Assembly (NCBI GenBank): GCA_903935205.1
Contig: CAIZQU010000144.1
Span: 1-59,793 of the forward strand
DNA length: 59,793 nt
From: an uncultured cyanobacterium
GTDB taxonomy: Bacteria > Cyanobacteriota > Cyanobacteriia > PCC-6307 > Cyanobiaceae
Reading direction: 5' to 3'
Below the pieces are notes generated by a model. It was not told where the DNA came from. It saw only the letters and a program-made list of their open reading frames with translations, and searched no databases. Shown in pieces: positions 1 through 16,577 of the stretch. The position numbers were made by a program, and so were the translations under genes. Every line of letters begins with the position of its first letter. Position 1 is the stretch's first letter.

Positions 1-140
1 CGCGTTGCGCCTCGATGGTTTCTGGTCGATCACCGAGGGGCTGGCCGCCTTGTCCCACGACATCAGGGGGTTACTGGCCTTGCTCGGCTGGCGAGAACCA
101 CCTCAGGCACTGGCAACTGGGTAACTTCTAATGAGCCCTG
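1..140 (+). mobile_element. Left IS copy, inward-facing 3' end
   Basis: These 140 bases are the exact reverse complement of the last 140 bases of the window (59654-59793), and identity stops at position 140/141. The segment holds the C-terminal end of a transposase reading frame (stop at 122-124), followed by 16 bases of terminal sequence ending in GAGCCCTG. The element itself lies mostly outside the window to the left. The C-terminal protein sequence resembles ISAs1-family transposases as I remember them; family assignment is moderate. Confidence 0.85.
2..124 (+). CDS. Transposase, C-terminal fragment (ISAs1-like), cut by the window edge
   Basis: The frame beginning at base 2 encodes about 40 residues ending in a TAA stop. 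The fragment contains LRLDGFWSITEG and LSHDIRGLLALLGW, a C-terminal pattern I associate with ISAs1-type DDE transposases (LRL.GF.SI..G....HDI..LLAL). The start codon lies outside the window. The identical fragment occurs on the opposite strand at the other end of the window. The family call rests on recognition of the C-terminus only, since no catalytic residues are present here. Confidence 0.65.
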   Translation, partial: ALRLDGFWSITEGLAALSHDIRGLLALLGWREPPQALATG

Positions 141-303
141 CCCATGGGTCTGCATCGCCATGGCCAGAGCATGGGTCTCACTCATCGCAACCTGCGGGGA
201 TCAGGATTGTTCGATGTACCCATAATTGATGCGCCGATTCTGCTGCCAAATTGCGGTTGAAATAAGGCGGAAGCAGCAATCTTGATAGGCTTGACTTCAC
301 GTC

Positions 304-654
304 GGCCTGGCTGCCCGCCTGGCTGCCGATCTGGCTGCCCGCCTGGCTACCGATCTGGCTGCCCGCCTGGCTACCGATCTGGCTGCCCGCCTGGCTACCG
401 ATCTGGCTACTCGCCTGGCTACCGATCTGGCTGCCCGCCTGGCTACCGATCTGGCTACTCGCCTGGCTACCGATCTGGCTACCCGCCTGGCTACCGATCT
501 GTCTACCCGCCTGGCTGCCGATTTGGCTGCCCGCCTGGCTGCTGATCTGTCTACCCGATCTGGCTACCGACCTGGCTACCGATTTGGCTGCTGATCTGTC
601 TACCCGCCTGGCTACCGATCTTGCTGTCGGCCTGGCTACCCGCCTGGCAACTTA
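304..654. repeat. 12/24-bp tandem repeat (minisatellite)
   Basis: About 29 copies of a 12-base unit alternate between CTGGCTGCCCGC and CTGGCTACCGAT, giving a 24-base higher-order period. Copies in the left half are nearly identical, while those after about 500 are more diverged. One plus-strand frame reads as (GCPPGYRS)n and another as (LAARLATD)n. The second frame has no start codon after its upstream stop, and neither has a credible ribosome-binding site, so I treat the array as non-coding. It lies within the gene-poor stretch 125-814. Confidence 0.85.
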
Positions 655-655
655 G

Positions 656-767
656 AGGCACCTCGAAAAATTGAGATTCCTGGGTCACCCAACAATGGAG
701 ACTCATTACCTCGACAGGGCCGACTTGATGCCGAATCCACGCAAAAGGAAATTCTTCGAGGTGCCCT
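656..767. repeat. Short element with inverted ends (MITE-like or IS remnant)
   Basis: The sequence starts with GGCACCTCGAA (658-668) and ends with its inverse TTCGAGGTGCC (near 755-765). The interior is less GC-rich than the surroundings and breaks the minisatellite on both sides. It has no recognisable gene. A short frame ending in KFFEVPLVDK could be a relic of a transposase end, but I do not recognise it. The size of about 110 bases with inverted termini fits a miniature inverted-repeat element or the fused ends of a deleted IS. Confidence 0.4.
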
Positions 768-770
768 TGG

Positions 771-838
771 TTGACAAGTGATCTGGCAACAGGTCTGTCT
801 GCCGACCTGGCAACTTATCTGGCAGCTGATCTGGCAAC
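771..838. repeat. Diverged continuation of the minisatellite into the rlmN 3' end
   Basis: Units of the type CTGGCAAC and CTGGCAGCTGAT recur here and share the CTGGC(A/T) core and 12-base spacing with the array at 304-654. The last units lie inside the rlmN reading frame and encode its final residues. Confidence 0.5.
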
Positions 839-1986
839 AAGTTGTTCGCCAGGATTCAATCGTCGCCGCAGCTGGCCGCAGGCCGCGTCAGCATCAAGGC
901 CCCGGCTGGCGCGCACGCTGACGGCGATGTGACGCTGGGCCAGGGTTGAGCGAAAGGCCTCGACGGCCTCGGGGCTGGGCCGACGGAATTGTTCTTCGGC
1001 GATCGGGTTGTAGGGGATCAGGTTGACATGGCTCTGGAAGCCCCGCAGCAGCTGGGCCAGGGCGACGGCCTGGCGGGGCTGGTCGTTGAGGCCGCCGAGC
1101 AGGATGTATTCGAAGCTCAGTCGCCGGCCGGTGATCGCCACGTAGTGGCGGCAGTCTTCGAGCAGGCGTTCCAGGGGATAGGCGGCGGCGGTGGGGATCA
1201 GCTGCTCCCGCAGGCGCTGATCGGGGGCATGGAGACTCACCGCCAGCGTGAACTGGGCCCGACCCAACCGGGCCAGGGCCATCTCCGCGAGCTGCGGCAG
1301 GGTCCGGGGCACGCCGACCGTGCTCACGGTGATCTGACGCTGGGCCATCGCCAGGTCGTCGCAGAGGCAGGCGATCGCGTCCAGCACCGCCGCGCTGTTG
1401 AGCAGCGGCTCGCCCATGCCCATGAACACCACATGGCTCGGCCGTCGCCCCATGGCCTCACGGATGCTGAGCACCTGATCCACGATCTCGTGCACCGCCA
1501 GGGAGCGCTGTAGGCCGCCCTTGCCCGTGGCGCAGAAGTGGCAGGCCATGGGGCAGCCCACCTGGCTGCTGACGCAGACGGTGAGGCGATCAACGCTGGG
1601 GATGCCAACGGTCTCGATGCTCAGGCCGTCCTCGGTGGCCAGCAGCAGCTTGGTGGTACCGTCCTTGGCATCGCTGCGGTGGAGCAGGCGGGAGCGGCCG
1701 AGCAGGGTGCGACCTGGTTCCGGATCGCGCGATGCTGGCCCGGGGTTGGCACCGGGGGCAGTGGAAGCCTGGAGCGATGGCTCCTGGAGCAACTGGGCGC
1801 GCCAGGCCTTGGGCAGCACGGTGATCGCCTCCAGGCTGCGGGCGCCGTGGTTGTAGAGCCAGTCATGCAGCTGCCGGCCGCGGAAGGCGGGCTGCCCCTG
1901 GGCGACGGCCCAGGCCTGAAGCGCCTCGGAGCCGAGGCCCAGCAAGGGCTGCTGGGCCATCGGGGGAGGAGGCGCGGCGGCGGTCA

Positions 1987-1987
<1 letters not shown>
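815..1987 (-). CDS. rlmN: 23S rRNA (adenine2503-C2)-methyltransferase RlmN
   Basis: This radical-SAM enzyme methylates A2503 of 23S rRNA and A37 of certain tRNAs. The radical-SAM cluster motif CPMACHFC is present, with downstream family motifs [12 protein letters not shown] and [11 protein letters not shown]. The protein has 390 residues, a normal length. The start chosen is the ATG at 1987, which shares one base with the hli stop (TGATG), indicating translational coupling. A longer open frame upstream would overlap hli almost completely and is rejected. The C-terminus (VARSAAR) is encoded by minisatellite-like sequence, so the natural stop may have been displaced by repeat expansion. It is the last gene of the rpoB-rpoC1-rpoC2-hli-rlmN run. 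Confidence 0.95.
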
Positions 1988-8247
<6,260 letters not shown>

Positions 8248-8341
8248 GGCGGCTGCCGCGCGGTGTGAAGGGGGTGCGGAAAGGGTGGGACGCCGGGTGC
8301 CGCCCCTGCGGAATTGGGGCGGCGGCGGCGGTATTCAGCGG

Positions 8342-11300
8342 TCAGTCGTCGTCGTAGTCCGCGACGCCGAGGGATTCGTAGGTGGGGCGGCTGGGGGTGC
8401 TGCGGCGCGGATTGACGTCCTGCATCAGATCCACCTCCTCGCCTGCATCGGTGTAGACGGCGATGTCCAGGCCGAGTGACTGGAGTTCGCGCATCAACAC
8501 CTTGAACGATTCGGGGGTTCCCGGCCTGGGGATCGGTTTGCCCTTGACAATCGCGTTGAGGGCTTCGTTCCGGCCTTGCATGTCGTCGGATTTGACCGTG
8601 AGCAACTCCTGCAGGGTGTAGGCGGCTCCATAGGCCTCCAGGGCCCACACCTCCATCTCACCGAGCCTTTGGCCACCCTGCTGGGCCTTACCACCCAGGG
8701 GCTGCTGCGTGACCAGGGAGTAAGGGCCGGTGGAGCGGGCATGGATCTTGTCATCCACCAGGTGGACCAACTTGAGAATGTGGGCATAGCCCACGGTGAC
8801 CGGCTGGTCGAAGGCCTCGCCGGTGCGGCCGTCGATCAGCTGGATCTTGCCGGGGTTGCTGGGGTCGTAGACCCAATCCTTGCCGGGGGCTTTGGCCGCC
8901 TCCTCGAGATAGGCCTGAACCGTCTGCTTGCTCTTCTCGGCCCCGTGCATCTCATCGAACGGGACGACCTTGACCCGGCAGTCGAGATGGGACGAAGCCC
9001 AGCCCATCAGGCACTCGAAGACCTGCCCCACATTCATCCGGCTGGGAACGCCGAGGGGATTGAGGACGATGTCGATCGGGGTGCCGTCGGGCAGGTAGGG
9101 CATGTCCTCGCGGGGAAGGATGCGGCTGATGATCCCCTTATTGCCATGGCGGCCGGCCATCTTGTCGCCCACCTGGATCTTGCGGCGTTGGGCCACATAG
9201 ACCCGCACCACCATGTTGGCCCCCGGCGGCAGTTCATCACCCTGTTCGCGGGTGTAGATGCGAACGTCGACAACGCGGCCGCGCTCAGTGCTTGGCACCC
9301 GTAGGGAATTGTCGCGGACATCGCGGGCTTTCTCGCCGAAGATGGCGCGCAACAGCTTCTCCTCGGGGGGTTGGTCGGATTCACCCTTGGGAGTGACCTT
9401 GCCAACCAGGATGTCACCGCTTTCGACAAAGGCACCGATGCGAATGATGCCCATCTCATCAAGGTTGCCGAGGCTTTCTTCAGCAACATTGGGAATTTCG
9501 CGGGTGATCTCTTCGGGTCCGAGCTTGGTCTGCCGGGCTTCGATCTCGTATTTCTCGATATGCACCGAGGTGTAGAGATCATCCTGCACCAGCCTCTCAC
9601 TTACGAGGATGGCATCTTCGTAGTTGTAACCTTCCCAGGGCATGTAGGCGATCAGAACATTCTGACCCAAGGCGATTTCGCCGCCCTCGCAGGCGGAGCC
9701 ATTGGCCAGCACCTGGCCAGCGATCACGCGGTCGCCCTGCTTGACGATCGGCCGTTGGTTGAGGCATGTGTCCTGGTTGGAGCGCTGATACTTCTGGAGC
9801 ATGTGGTAGTGATCTTCACCCTGCTCGTCACGGATGATGATCTGGGTGGCATCCACAAACACCACTTCGCCATTGACGCGGGTGATCGGCACCATGCCCG
9901 AGTCCCTGGCGACCTGGGTTTCCAGGCCCGTGCCGACCAGAGGTCGTTCCGGGCGTAGCAGGGGAACCGCCTGGCGCTGCATGTTCGAGCCCATCAGGGC
10001 GCGGTTGGCATCGTCGTGCTCCAGGAAGGGAATCAGGGAGGTGGCCACCGAGATCACCTGAACCGGCGACAGCTGGACGTAATCGACCTGCTCGGGTGGA
10101 ACCTTTTCAAAGTCCTGGCGGTATCGCACCGGTACCAGATCGCTGGTGATACGACCTTGGGCATCGGTGGGCACATCGCCCGGAGCGACGCGGCACTCAT
10201 CCTCGAGATCGGCGGAGAGGTAGATCGGGTTGCCCGCCTTGCTGACGATGCCGTTCTCGACCTTCCAGAACGGTGTTTCGATGAAGCCGTACTCGTTGAC
10301 GCGGGCGTGGGTGGCCAGCGAGCCGATCAGGCCGGCATTCGGACCTTCCGGGGTCTCGATGGGGCAGATGCGGCCGTAGTGGGAGGGATGGATGTCGCGC
10401 ACGGCGAAGCCAGCGCGCTCCCGGGTCAGACCCCCGGGGCCAAGGGCGCTGATCCGGCGTTTGTGGGTGAGCTCGGCCAGGGGATTGGTCTGGTCCATGA
10501 ACTGACTGAGCTGGCTGGAGCCGAAAAACTCCTTGATCGCCGCCACCAGGGGCTTGGGATTGACCAGCTGGGCCGGGGTGAGCGAGTCGGTTTCGCCGAC
10601 GGTCATGCGCTCTTTGATGATCCGCTCGAGACGGTTCAAACCGACCCGCACCTGGTTCTGCAGCAACTCACCCACTGAGCGGACGCGGCGGTTGCCGAGG
10701 TGGTCGATGTCATCGAGGCTGGCACCGCCGACATCGAGCTCAAGATTAATCAGGTAATCGATGGTCGAGAGCACATCCTCCGGCGTCAGGGTCCGGGTGG
10801 CATCGGGGATCGTGAGCCGCAGCTTCTTGTTGATCTTGTAGCGACCCACCCGGCCCAGGTCATAGCGCTTGGGATCGAAGAAGCGGCTGTGCAGAAGGGT
10901 CTGGCCGCCGCTCACCGAGGGCGGTTCACCGGGACGCAACTTTTTGTAGAGCTCAAGCAGAGCCTGATCCTCCGACGCTATTCCTTCTTCGTTGGCGGCC
11001 TCGATTGACTTCTGGTAATACTCCGGATGGCGAAGTTTGTCGAGAACGTCGTTATCCGAGAGGCCGATGGCCCTCATCAGCACATGGGCGTTGATCTTGC
11101 GCGTTTTGTCGACACGCACATGCAGCAGATCGTTCTTGTCAGTTTCAAACTTCAGCCAGGCGCCGCGGTTGGGGATGAGGCTGGCGTTGAACGTCTTACG
11201 GCCGTTTTTATCTTGTTCATCCTTGAAGTAGACCCCCGGCGAGCGCACGATCTGATTGACGATCACCCGCTCGGCACCGTTGATGATGAAGGTGCCCCGC

Positions 11301-11632
11301 TCGGTCATCAGCGGCAGCTCGCCGATGAAGACCTCCTGCTCTTTGATCTCGCCGGTCTCCTTATTGATCAGCCGGCAGGTCACATACATCTGCGAGGCGA
11401 AGGTGGCGTCGCGTCGCTTCGCTTCCTCGACATCGTGGCGGGGTCGCTTCAGGCGGTATTGGTCACCGACGAAGTGGAGCTCAAGCTTGCCGGTGTAGTC
11501 GGTGATCGGCGAAAAGCTGTCGAGCTCCTCGATCAGGCCCTTTTCCAGGAACCACTTGAAGCTTGCCCGCTGCACCTCGACCAGATCGGGGAGGTAGGTC
11601 ACGGTCTTGGCGACCTGGATCGCGCTGCTCAT
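8342..11632 (-). CDS. rpoB: DNA-directed RNA polymerase subunit beta
   Basis: This 1096-residue protein is colinear with cyanobacterial RpoB. The rifampicin-region sequence [20 protein letters not shown] is intact and wild type in pattern. The NTP-path segments ([36 protein letters not shown]) are all present. The C-terminal [13 protein letters not shown] motif contacts beta'. The ATG at 11632 is preceded by a roughly 320-base untranslated leader reaching back to tatD, which probably holds the operon promoter. Confidence 0.98.
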   Translation of the reverse strand: MSSAIQVAKTVTYLPDLVEVQRASFKWFLEKGLIEELDSFSPITDYTGKLELHFVGDQYRLKRPRHDVEEAKRRDATFASQMYVTCRLINKETGEIKEQEVFIGELPLMTERGTFIINGAERVIVNQIVRSPGVYFKDEQDKNGRKTFNASLIPNRGAWLKFETDKNDLLHVRVDKTRKINAHVLMRAIGLSDNDVLDKLRHPEYYQKSIEAANEEGIASEDQALLELYKKLRPGEPPSVSGGQTLLHSRFFDPKRYDLGRVGRYKINKKLRLTIPDATRTLTPEDVLSTIDYLINLELDVGGASLDDIDHLGNRRVRSVGELLQNQVRVGLNRLERIIKERMTVGETDSLTPAQLVNPKPLVAAIKEFFGSSQLSQFMDQTNPLAELTHKRRISALGPGGLTRERAGFAVRDIHPSHYGRICPIETPEGPNAGLIGSLATHARVNEYGFIETPFWKVENGIVSKAGNPIYLSADLEDECRVAPGDVPTDAQGRITSDLVPVRYRQDFEKVPPEQVDYVQLSPVQVISVATSLIPFLEHDDANRALMGSNMQRQAVPLLRPERPLVGTGLETQVARDSGMVPITRVNGEVVFVDATQIIIRDEQGEDHYHMLQKYQRSNQDTCLNQRPIVKQGDRVIAGQVLANGSACEGGEIALGQNVLIAYMPWEGYNYEDAILVSERLVQDDLYTSVHIEKYEIEARQTKLGPEEITREIPNVAEESLGNLDEMGIIRIGAFVESGDILVGKVTPKGESDQPPEEKLLRAIFGEKARDVRDNSLRVPSTERGRVVDVRIYTREQGDELPPGANMVVRVYVAQRRKIQVGDKMAGRHGNKGIISRILPREDMPYLPDGTPIDIVLNPLGVPSRMNVGQVFECLMGWASSHLDCRVKVVPFDEMHGAEKSKQTVQAYLEEAAKAPGKDWVYDPSNPGKIQLIDGRTGEAFDQPVTVGYAHILKLVHLVDDKIHARSTGPYSLVTQQPLGGKAQQGGQRLGEMEVWALEAYGAAYTLQELLTVKSDDMQGRNEALNAIVKGKPIPRPGTPESFKVLMRELQSLGLDIAVYTDAGEEVDLMQDVNPRRSTPSRPTYESLGVADYDDD

Positions 11633-11950
11633 GCGGTGAACCTGCAGGAACGGAGGGAAAAGAGATGGTCAGGGTTCGGCGGGAGGTCCGCCGGGGGTGG
11701 CTGCGGCGCTGAACCGCCAGTGGATCGGACATCGCGACGCGAACAGCCGCCCCTGCGAGCAGGAACGGCTGATCAGGCGTGAAGACCTACCGGGTGGTCC
11801 GGATGCTGCGGCAGTGTCCCCCTCGGGTTACGGCCGCCGCGGCCTGAGCCACAGGCGGAGCAAGGGTCGTCGGGGTGGACGGCAGGGAGGACAACAGGGG
11901 AGTCGTCGTGGTGGACAAAGGAGCGCTTCCGCTACCAGGCCAATGGAACA
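11633..11950. other. Leader region upstream of rpoB without a gene
   Basis: These 318 bases between the tatD stop and the rpoB start have no recognisable coding sequence. They are GC-rich, except near 11941-11960, where a short AT-rich patch overlaps the tatD stop. They probably form the 5' leader of the rpoBC transcript. Confidence 0.5.
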
Positions 11951-11955
11951 TCATA
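11950..11955 (-). promoter_or_regulatory. Possible -10 element (TATGAT) for rpoB
   Basis: On the minus strand TATGAT overlaps the tatD stop codon in the only AT-rich patch of the gap. No convincing -35 hexamer lies 16-18 bases upstream, so this is tentative. It would give an untranslated leader of about 300 bases. Confidence 0.2.
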
Positions 11956-12796
11956 CATTGTGAAGGGCCAGGCCGAACAGGGCTGAGGCGTTGGCGGTGC
12001 TGGTAGTGGCCACCTGTTCCAGGGTCTCCCCGCGCAGCTCCGCCACCCTGGCGGCCACGGAAGCCACGAAGGCGGGTTCATTCCGCTTGCCCCGCCGTGG
12101 CACCGGGGCCAGGAAGGGGCAATCGGTCTCCACCATGTAGCGATCGGCCGGAACCTGGCGGGCGCAGGCCTGGATCGCCTCCGCCCTGGGGAAGGTGACG
12201 GTGCCGCTGAAGCTGATCAGGAATCCGTGCTCGAGAAAGGCCTCCATCTCCTCCGGCGTGCCTCCCCAGCAGTGCATTACGCCGCGGGGGACGGCGCCGC
12301 GGCGAGCCCGGGAGGCCAACAGCTCCAGCATCGGCGCGGCGGCGTCGCGGCAGTGCACGATCACCGGTCGATCCAGTTCCACCGCCAGATCGAGCTGGGG
12401 TTCGAGCACCTCCAGCTGGCGTTCGATGTTGGTTTCGCGATAGAGATCGAGGCCAAGCTCGCCGATCGCCACCACGCGCGGGTCATCAAGGGCTGCCTGG
12501 CGGAGCACGGCGGCGGTGTCGCTCTGCCAGTGGTCGGTGTCGAGCGGGTGCACCCCGACCGCATAACGCAGTTCGGGGAAGCGGTCGGCCAGGGCGCGGA
12601 TCGCAGCGATCTCGCCGGGTTCGACGCAGGCATGGACCAGGGCTCGTACGCCGGCCTGCCGCCAGCGGGCGGCCACCTCGTCCAGATCATCGTCGAAATT
12701 GCGGAAGACGATGTGGCAGTGGCTGTCCACCAGGGGGATGGCGGACTGGCCCAGGCTGCCTGAGCCCTCGGAGACAGCAAGGCTGCTGGCGGTCAT
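11951..12796 (-). CDS. tatD: TatD-family metal-dependent hydrolase (DNase)
   Basis: This 281-residue TIM-barrel protein shows all family metal ligands: HxH in DSHCHI near the N-terminus, Glu in AIGELGLD, His in IVHCRDA, His in MHCWGG and Asp in VETDCPFLAP. TatD proteins are 3'-5' exonucleases or deoxyribonucleases involved in DNA repair and quality control. The substrate is not evident from the sequence. It lies upstream of rpoB on the same strand and may be read with it. Confidence 0.93.
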   Translation of the reverse strand: MTASSLAVSEGSGSLGQSAIPLVDSHCHIVFRNFDDDLDEVAARWRQAGVRALVHACVEPGEIAAIRALADRFPELRYAVGVHPLDTDHWQSDTAAVLRQAALDDPRVVAIGELGLDLYRETNIERQLEVLEPQLDLAVELDRPVIVHCRDAAAPMLELLASRARRGAVPRGVMHCWGGTPEEMEAFLEHGFLISFSGTVTFPRAEAIQACARQVPADRYMVETDCPFLAPVPRRGKRNEPAFVASVAARVAELRGETLEQVATTSTANASALFGLALHNV

Positions 12797-13104
12797 CGGC
12801 AGCGGCCGGCGCGCACACCGGCAGGAAGAGGGATCGCGCCATTGTGAAGGGGCGCCATGGGCTCCGGTAGGCCATGAAAAGAGGCCAGAGACATCTTCCG
12901 GGCGGGAGTGCGGAGGCCTGGCTCAGACACTGGACCGGCACCTGGCCGGGCGGAACACCGCCGGTTGCAGCGCGTACAGCCTGTGGCTCCAGGGACTGGC
13001 AGGACCCGTTCTGGCGCTGACTCCGGCTGCCGCGGCACGGCTTGCTCGCCCTGGGGGGGATCCGAGGCAGAGTCTGGCTCAGCTCCCTTCCGCCCAGGCA
13101 ACGA
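12797..13104. other. Gap between rpsT and tatD, no gene seen
   Basis: This 308-base gap has open frames on the minus strand, but they are rich in Pro, Arg and Gly, lack a ribosome-binding site and resemble no known protein. I see no strong hairpin followed by a T-tract. Confidence 0.4.
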
Positions 13105-13485
<381 letters not shown>

Positions 13486-13516
13486 CTAGCCTCGGCACCA
13501 GCCTTGCGTCTCCGCC

Positions 13517-14851
13517 GTGGTCGTCTCCAGATCGGCCTCCGACTCCCTTGCTCCCCCACCCCTGGCGATCAGCTGCCTGCGGGGCGGCGATGCCGCGGCC
13601 CGGCGGTTGACGGAGATCGCCGCTCGGACCGAAGGCGGGGCCCTGCGGGAGGAGCAGGATCGGGTCGCCGCCATCCTCGATCGGGTGCGCCAGGAGGGGG
13701 ATGGGGCCCTGCTGGAGCTGAGTGAGCGTTTCGATGGGGTCCGCCCCGATCCCCTGAGGATCCCCCCCGAACGGCTGGAGCAGGCCTGGCAGGACACCCC
13801 GGCTCCCCTGCGGGAGGCCCTGGCTCTCGCCCACGGCCGCATCGAGACCTTCCATCGTCTGCAGCGTCCCGCTGACCTGGCGCTGCAGGGCCCCCACGGC
13901 GAATCCCTGGGTCGGCGCTGGCGGCCGGTACAACGGGCCGGCCTCTACGTCCCCGGCGGCAGGGCCTCCTATCCGAGCACCGTGCTGATGAATGCCGTTC
14001 CGGCCCGGGTCGCCGGCGTCGAACGGATCGTGATGGTCACCCCGCCGGGCCCGGACGGGGAGCCCAACCGCACCGTGCTGGCGGCCGCCCATCTGGCGGG
14101 GATCACCGAGATCTACCGGGTCGGCGGCGCCCAGGCGATCGCGGCCCTGGCCTATGGAACCGCTTCCATCCCCAGGGTTGATGTGATCAGCGGCCCCGGC
14201 AATCTCTGGGTCACCCTGGCCAAGAAGGCTGTCTACGGCACGGTGGGTATCGACTCCCTGGCGGGCCCCAGCGAGGTGCTGGTGATCGCCGACCACACCG
14301 CCGTCCCCGATCAGGTGGCCGCCGATCTCCTCGCCCAGGCGGAACACGATCCGTTGGCGGCGGCGATCCTGATCACCACCAGCACCGCCCTGGCCTCGGC
14401 CCTCCCCGGAGCCCTGGCGGCCCAGCTTCGCCACCATCCCCGCGAGGCGATCGTGCGCCGGGCCCTGGCCGACTGGGGGCTGATCGTGGTCTGCGACACC
14501 CTGGAGGAGGCGGCAGGGCTGAGCGATCGCTTCGCGCCCGAGCATCTCGAACTGCTGGTGGAGGATCCCGAGACCCTGGCGGAGCGCATCCAGCACGCCG
14601 GCGCGATCTTCCTGGGCCCCCACACCCCCGAGGCGGTCGGCGACTACCTGGCCGGCCCCAATCACACCCTGCCCACCTGCGGCACGGCCCGCTTCGCCGG
14701 AGCTTTGAGCGTGGAAACCTTCCTGCGCCACACCAGCCTGATCCGCTTCAACCGCGAGGCCCTGGCCGCCACCGGTCCGGCGGTCGTCACCCTGGCCGAG
14801 AGCGAGGGGCTGCACAGCCACGCGGAATCGGTGCGCCGCCGCCTCGGCTGA
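13517..14851 (+). CDS. hisD: Histidinol dehydrogenase
   Basis: This 444-residue enzyme catalyses the last two steps of histidine synthesis, from L-histidinol to L-histidine, using NAD and zinc. Family signatures present are [39 protein letters not shown], the zinc-binding [16 protein letters not shown] and AGPNHTLPT. The start is a GTG at 13517. It is a stand-alone his gene here, with no other histidine genes nearby, which is usual in cyanobacteria. Confidence 0.96.
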   Translation: MVVSRSASDSLAPPPLAISCLRGGDAAARRLTEIAARTEGGALREEQDRVAAILDRVRQEGDGALLELSERFDGVRPDPLRIPPERLEQAWQDTPAPLREALALAHGRIETFHRLQRPADLALQGPHGESLGRRWRPVQRAGLYVPGGRASYPSTVLMNAVPARVAGVERIVMVTPPGPDGEPNRTVLAAAHLAGITEIYRVGGAQAIAALAYGTASIPRVDVISGPGNLWVTLAKKAVYGTVGIDSLAGPSEVLVIADHTAVPDQVAADLLAQAEHDPLAAAILITTSTALASALPGALAAQLRHHPREAIVRRALADWGLIVVCDTLEEAAGLSDRFAPEHLELLVEDPETLAERIQHAGAIFLGPHTPEAVGDYLAGPNHTLPTCGTARFAGALSVETFLRHTSLIRFNREALAATGPAVVTLAESEGLHSHAESVRRRLG

Positions 14852-14942
14852 GCGAGGCCCCGGCCTCCCCGCCTGGGTCAACCGCCGAAGCCACCGGCGG
14901 CCGTCGTTAGCGTGGCGACCAGCCTCAGCCCTGACCCGCCGC

Positions 14943-15977
14943 ATGTCGCCACGGCCGTTGCCGACCCTGCTGCTCACCCTCGGCGGAACCTGCCTGCTGG
15001 CGGCCACCGTGCTGCTGCGGCTGCCCTCGGAGGCCACCACCGCCGGCGGGGGGGCCAGCAGCGCGGATCCGCTCCAGGCCACCCTGCCCCAGGAGTCCGG
15101 CGCCGGCCCCAGCCTCTCGCTGCCCCATCGCAACGACCTGCCGACCGCCCAGGACGGCCGCCATTACCCCCTGGTTCCCGCCGATCCGGCGGAAACCGCC
15201 CGCCTGCTGGCGGCTGTGGAGGCAGCCCTGCGGGCCGCCGCCACCCCCTCGGCGGAGCTGCCGGCCCTGGGCCATCAGCAGCAGGTGATCTACCGGGTCC
15301 TGGCCCATCAGCCCGGCAGGGCAGCCCAGGTGCGCGCCGCCCTGCCGGAGCGCTGGCAGGGGGTGTTCGATCTCCACCTGCGGGCCCGCCAGGCATTCGT
15401 GGCCATGCACAACCCGGCTCGGCGGCCCACCTCTCTGCCGGCCTGGCGGATCCAGGCCCCCGAGAGTCCCGAGCGGCTGCTCACCTACTACCGGCAGGCG
15501 GCGGCCGCCACCGGCATCCCCTGGGAGGTGCTGGCGGCGGTGAATCTGGTCGAGAGCGCCATGGGTCGCATCGACGGGGTGTCGGTGGCCGATGCCCATG
15601 GGCCGATGCAGTTCCTGCCGAGCACCTGGGCTGAACCTGGGATCGGCAACGGCGGTGACATCCGCGATCCCCGCACCGCCATCCATGGGGCTGCTCGCTA
15701 TCTGGTGCGCCGCGGCGGTCTTGTCGACATCCGCAAGGGGCTCTGGGGCTACAACAACAGCGATCTCTACGGCAGCGGTGTCCTGGCCTACGCCGAGCTG
15801 CTGCGGCGCGATCCAGCCGCCTTCCGGGGGCTCTACCACTGGGAAGTGCACTATGCCTCGGCGGCCGGAGACATCTGGTTGCCGGTGGGTTACGTCCAGG
15901 ACCGGCCCGTCAAGGTCAGCACCTGGCTGCAGACCACCCCATCCGCTGCACCGCCCCCCGGCAGCTCGGGGTACTGA
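14943..15977 (+). CDS. Lytic transglycosylase (SLT domain), exported
   Basis: This 344-residue protein has an N-terminal hydrophobic segment (PTLLLTLGGTCLLAATVLL) that serves as signal or anchor. A linker and an alpha-helical region follow. The soluble-lytic-transglycosylase domain lies at about 175-285. The catalytic Glu is in NLVESAMG, followed by HGPMQFLPSTW and the helix AARYLVRRGG, with the WGYNNSDLYG motif near the end. Such enzymes cleave peptidoglycan between MurNAc and GlcNAc to form 1,6-anhydroMurNAc ends. It follows hisD by 91 bases; the two are probably not functionally related. Confidence 0.88.
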   Translation: MSPRPLPTLLLTLGGTCLLAATVLLRLPSEATTAGGGASSADPLQATLPQESGAGPSLSLPHRNDLPTAQDGRHYPLVPADPAETARLLAAVEAALRAAATPSAELPALGHQQQVIYRVLAHQPGRAAQVRAALPERWQGVFDLHLRARQAFVAMHNPARRPTSLPAWRIQAPESPERLLTYYRQAAAATGIPWEVLAAVNLVESAMGRIDGVSVADAHGPMQFLPSTWAEPGIGNGGDIRDPRTAIHGAARYLVRRGGLVDIRKGLWGYNNSDLYGSGVLAYAELLRRDPAAFRGLYHWEVHYASAAGDIWLPVGYVQDRPVKVSTWLQTTPSAAPPPGSSGY

Positions 15978-16012
15978 GCAGGGGGGGCATCGGGGGTCGT
16001 CGACCTGCTCAG
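15974..16012. terminator. Stem-loop between convergent genes
   Basis: CTGAGCAGG (15974-15982) can pair with CCTGCTCAG (16004-16012) across a 21-base G-rich loop. It overlaps the stop of the transglycosylase gene and the end of the convergent gene at 16009. It has no T-tract, so it may be a bidirectional transcript end or only an RNA-stabilising hairpin. Confidence 0.35.
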
Positions 16013-16506
16013 GCCCTGGGCTCGAGGGTGCCGGTGAGGGTCAGGCAATAGCCGATCCGGTGCAGCACCTCCCCCGTGCTGAACACCCCGATCAGGGCCG
16101 TGAGCGGCACCGTTGTCGTCAGCAGGGTGCCGGAGGGGGGGCCGGAGAACTCATGGACGGACCAGCCCACGGTGGAGACCCCGCCCAGGCCATTGAGGGT
16201 GACCAGAGGCGCCGAGCGCAGCACGCGCAGGGCCTGGTCCGCCGAGACCACCTCCCGCGGCAGGGCGATTCCCAGTTCCAGATCCTCCAATGCCCATTCG
16301 GCCCGCTCCTTGATCAGCAGCCCGTGGGCGGCCTCCAGATCCACCTGCACCACGCCGCTCAGGGTGAGCTGGTGCACGCCACCCATGCCCTCGAGGTGGG
16401 CCCAGTGGCAGGAGGCGAACCGTTCCCTGCTGTGGTCGTCGAGCTGGCTGAAGGTGAGGGCCACAGGGGTCTGGGCAGGGAACCCCCTTGCTACCACAGG
16501 CTCCAT
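16009..16506 (-). CDS. Conserved hypothetical protein (cyanobacterial)
   Basis: This 165-residue soluble protein has no signal peptide or membrane segment. It looks mostly beta-stranded, with a run of hydrophobic alternating segments (VHQLTLSGVVQVDLEA, GTLLTTTVPLTALIGVF). I do not recognise a family with confidence; the pattern might suit a START/SRPBCC-like or DUF1997-like fold. It lies immediately downstream of rpiA (71 bases) on the same strand and is probably cotranscribed with it. Confidence 0.6.
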   Translation of the reverse strand: MEPVVARGFPAQTPVALTFSQLDDHSRERFASCHWAHLEGMGGVHQLTLSGVVQVDLEAAHGLLIKERAEWALEDLELGIALPREVVSADQALRVLRSAPLVTLNGLGGVSTVGWSVHEFSGPPSGTLLTTTVPLTALIGVFSTGEVLHRIGYCLTLTGTLEPRA

Positions 16507-16577
16507 CAGGTTGCGCCGGACGCCGCGCTGACGTTGCAGCGGCGGGTTGCCGGGGCGTCGGGGCTGCGGCGCTGGGC

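Noticed and set aside
282-545. Open frame encoding a Cys/Pro/Gly/Tyr-rich repeat peptide
   Set aside because: It is one phase of the 12-base minisatellite, has no ribosome-binding site, and other phases are equally open.
304-654. Possibility that the tandem array is a CRISPR
   Set aside because: Units are contiguous with no unique spacers.
12793-13101. 102-codon minus-strand frame between rpsT and tatD
   Set aside because: No start site signal, no resemblance to known proteins, and composition as in other non-coding GC-rich frames.
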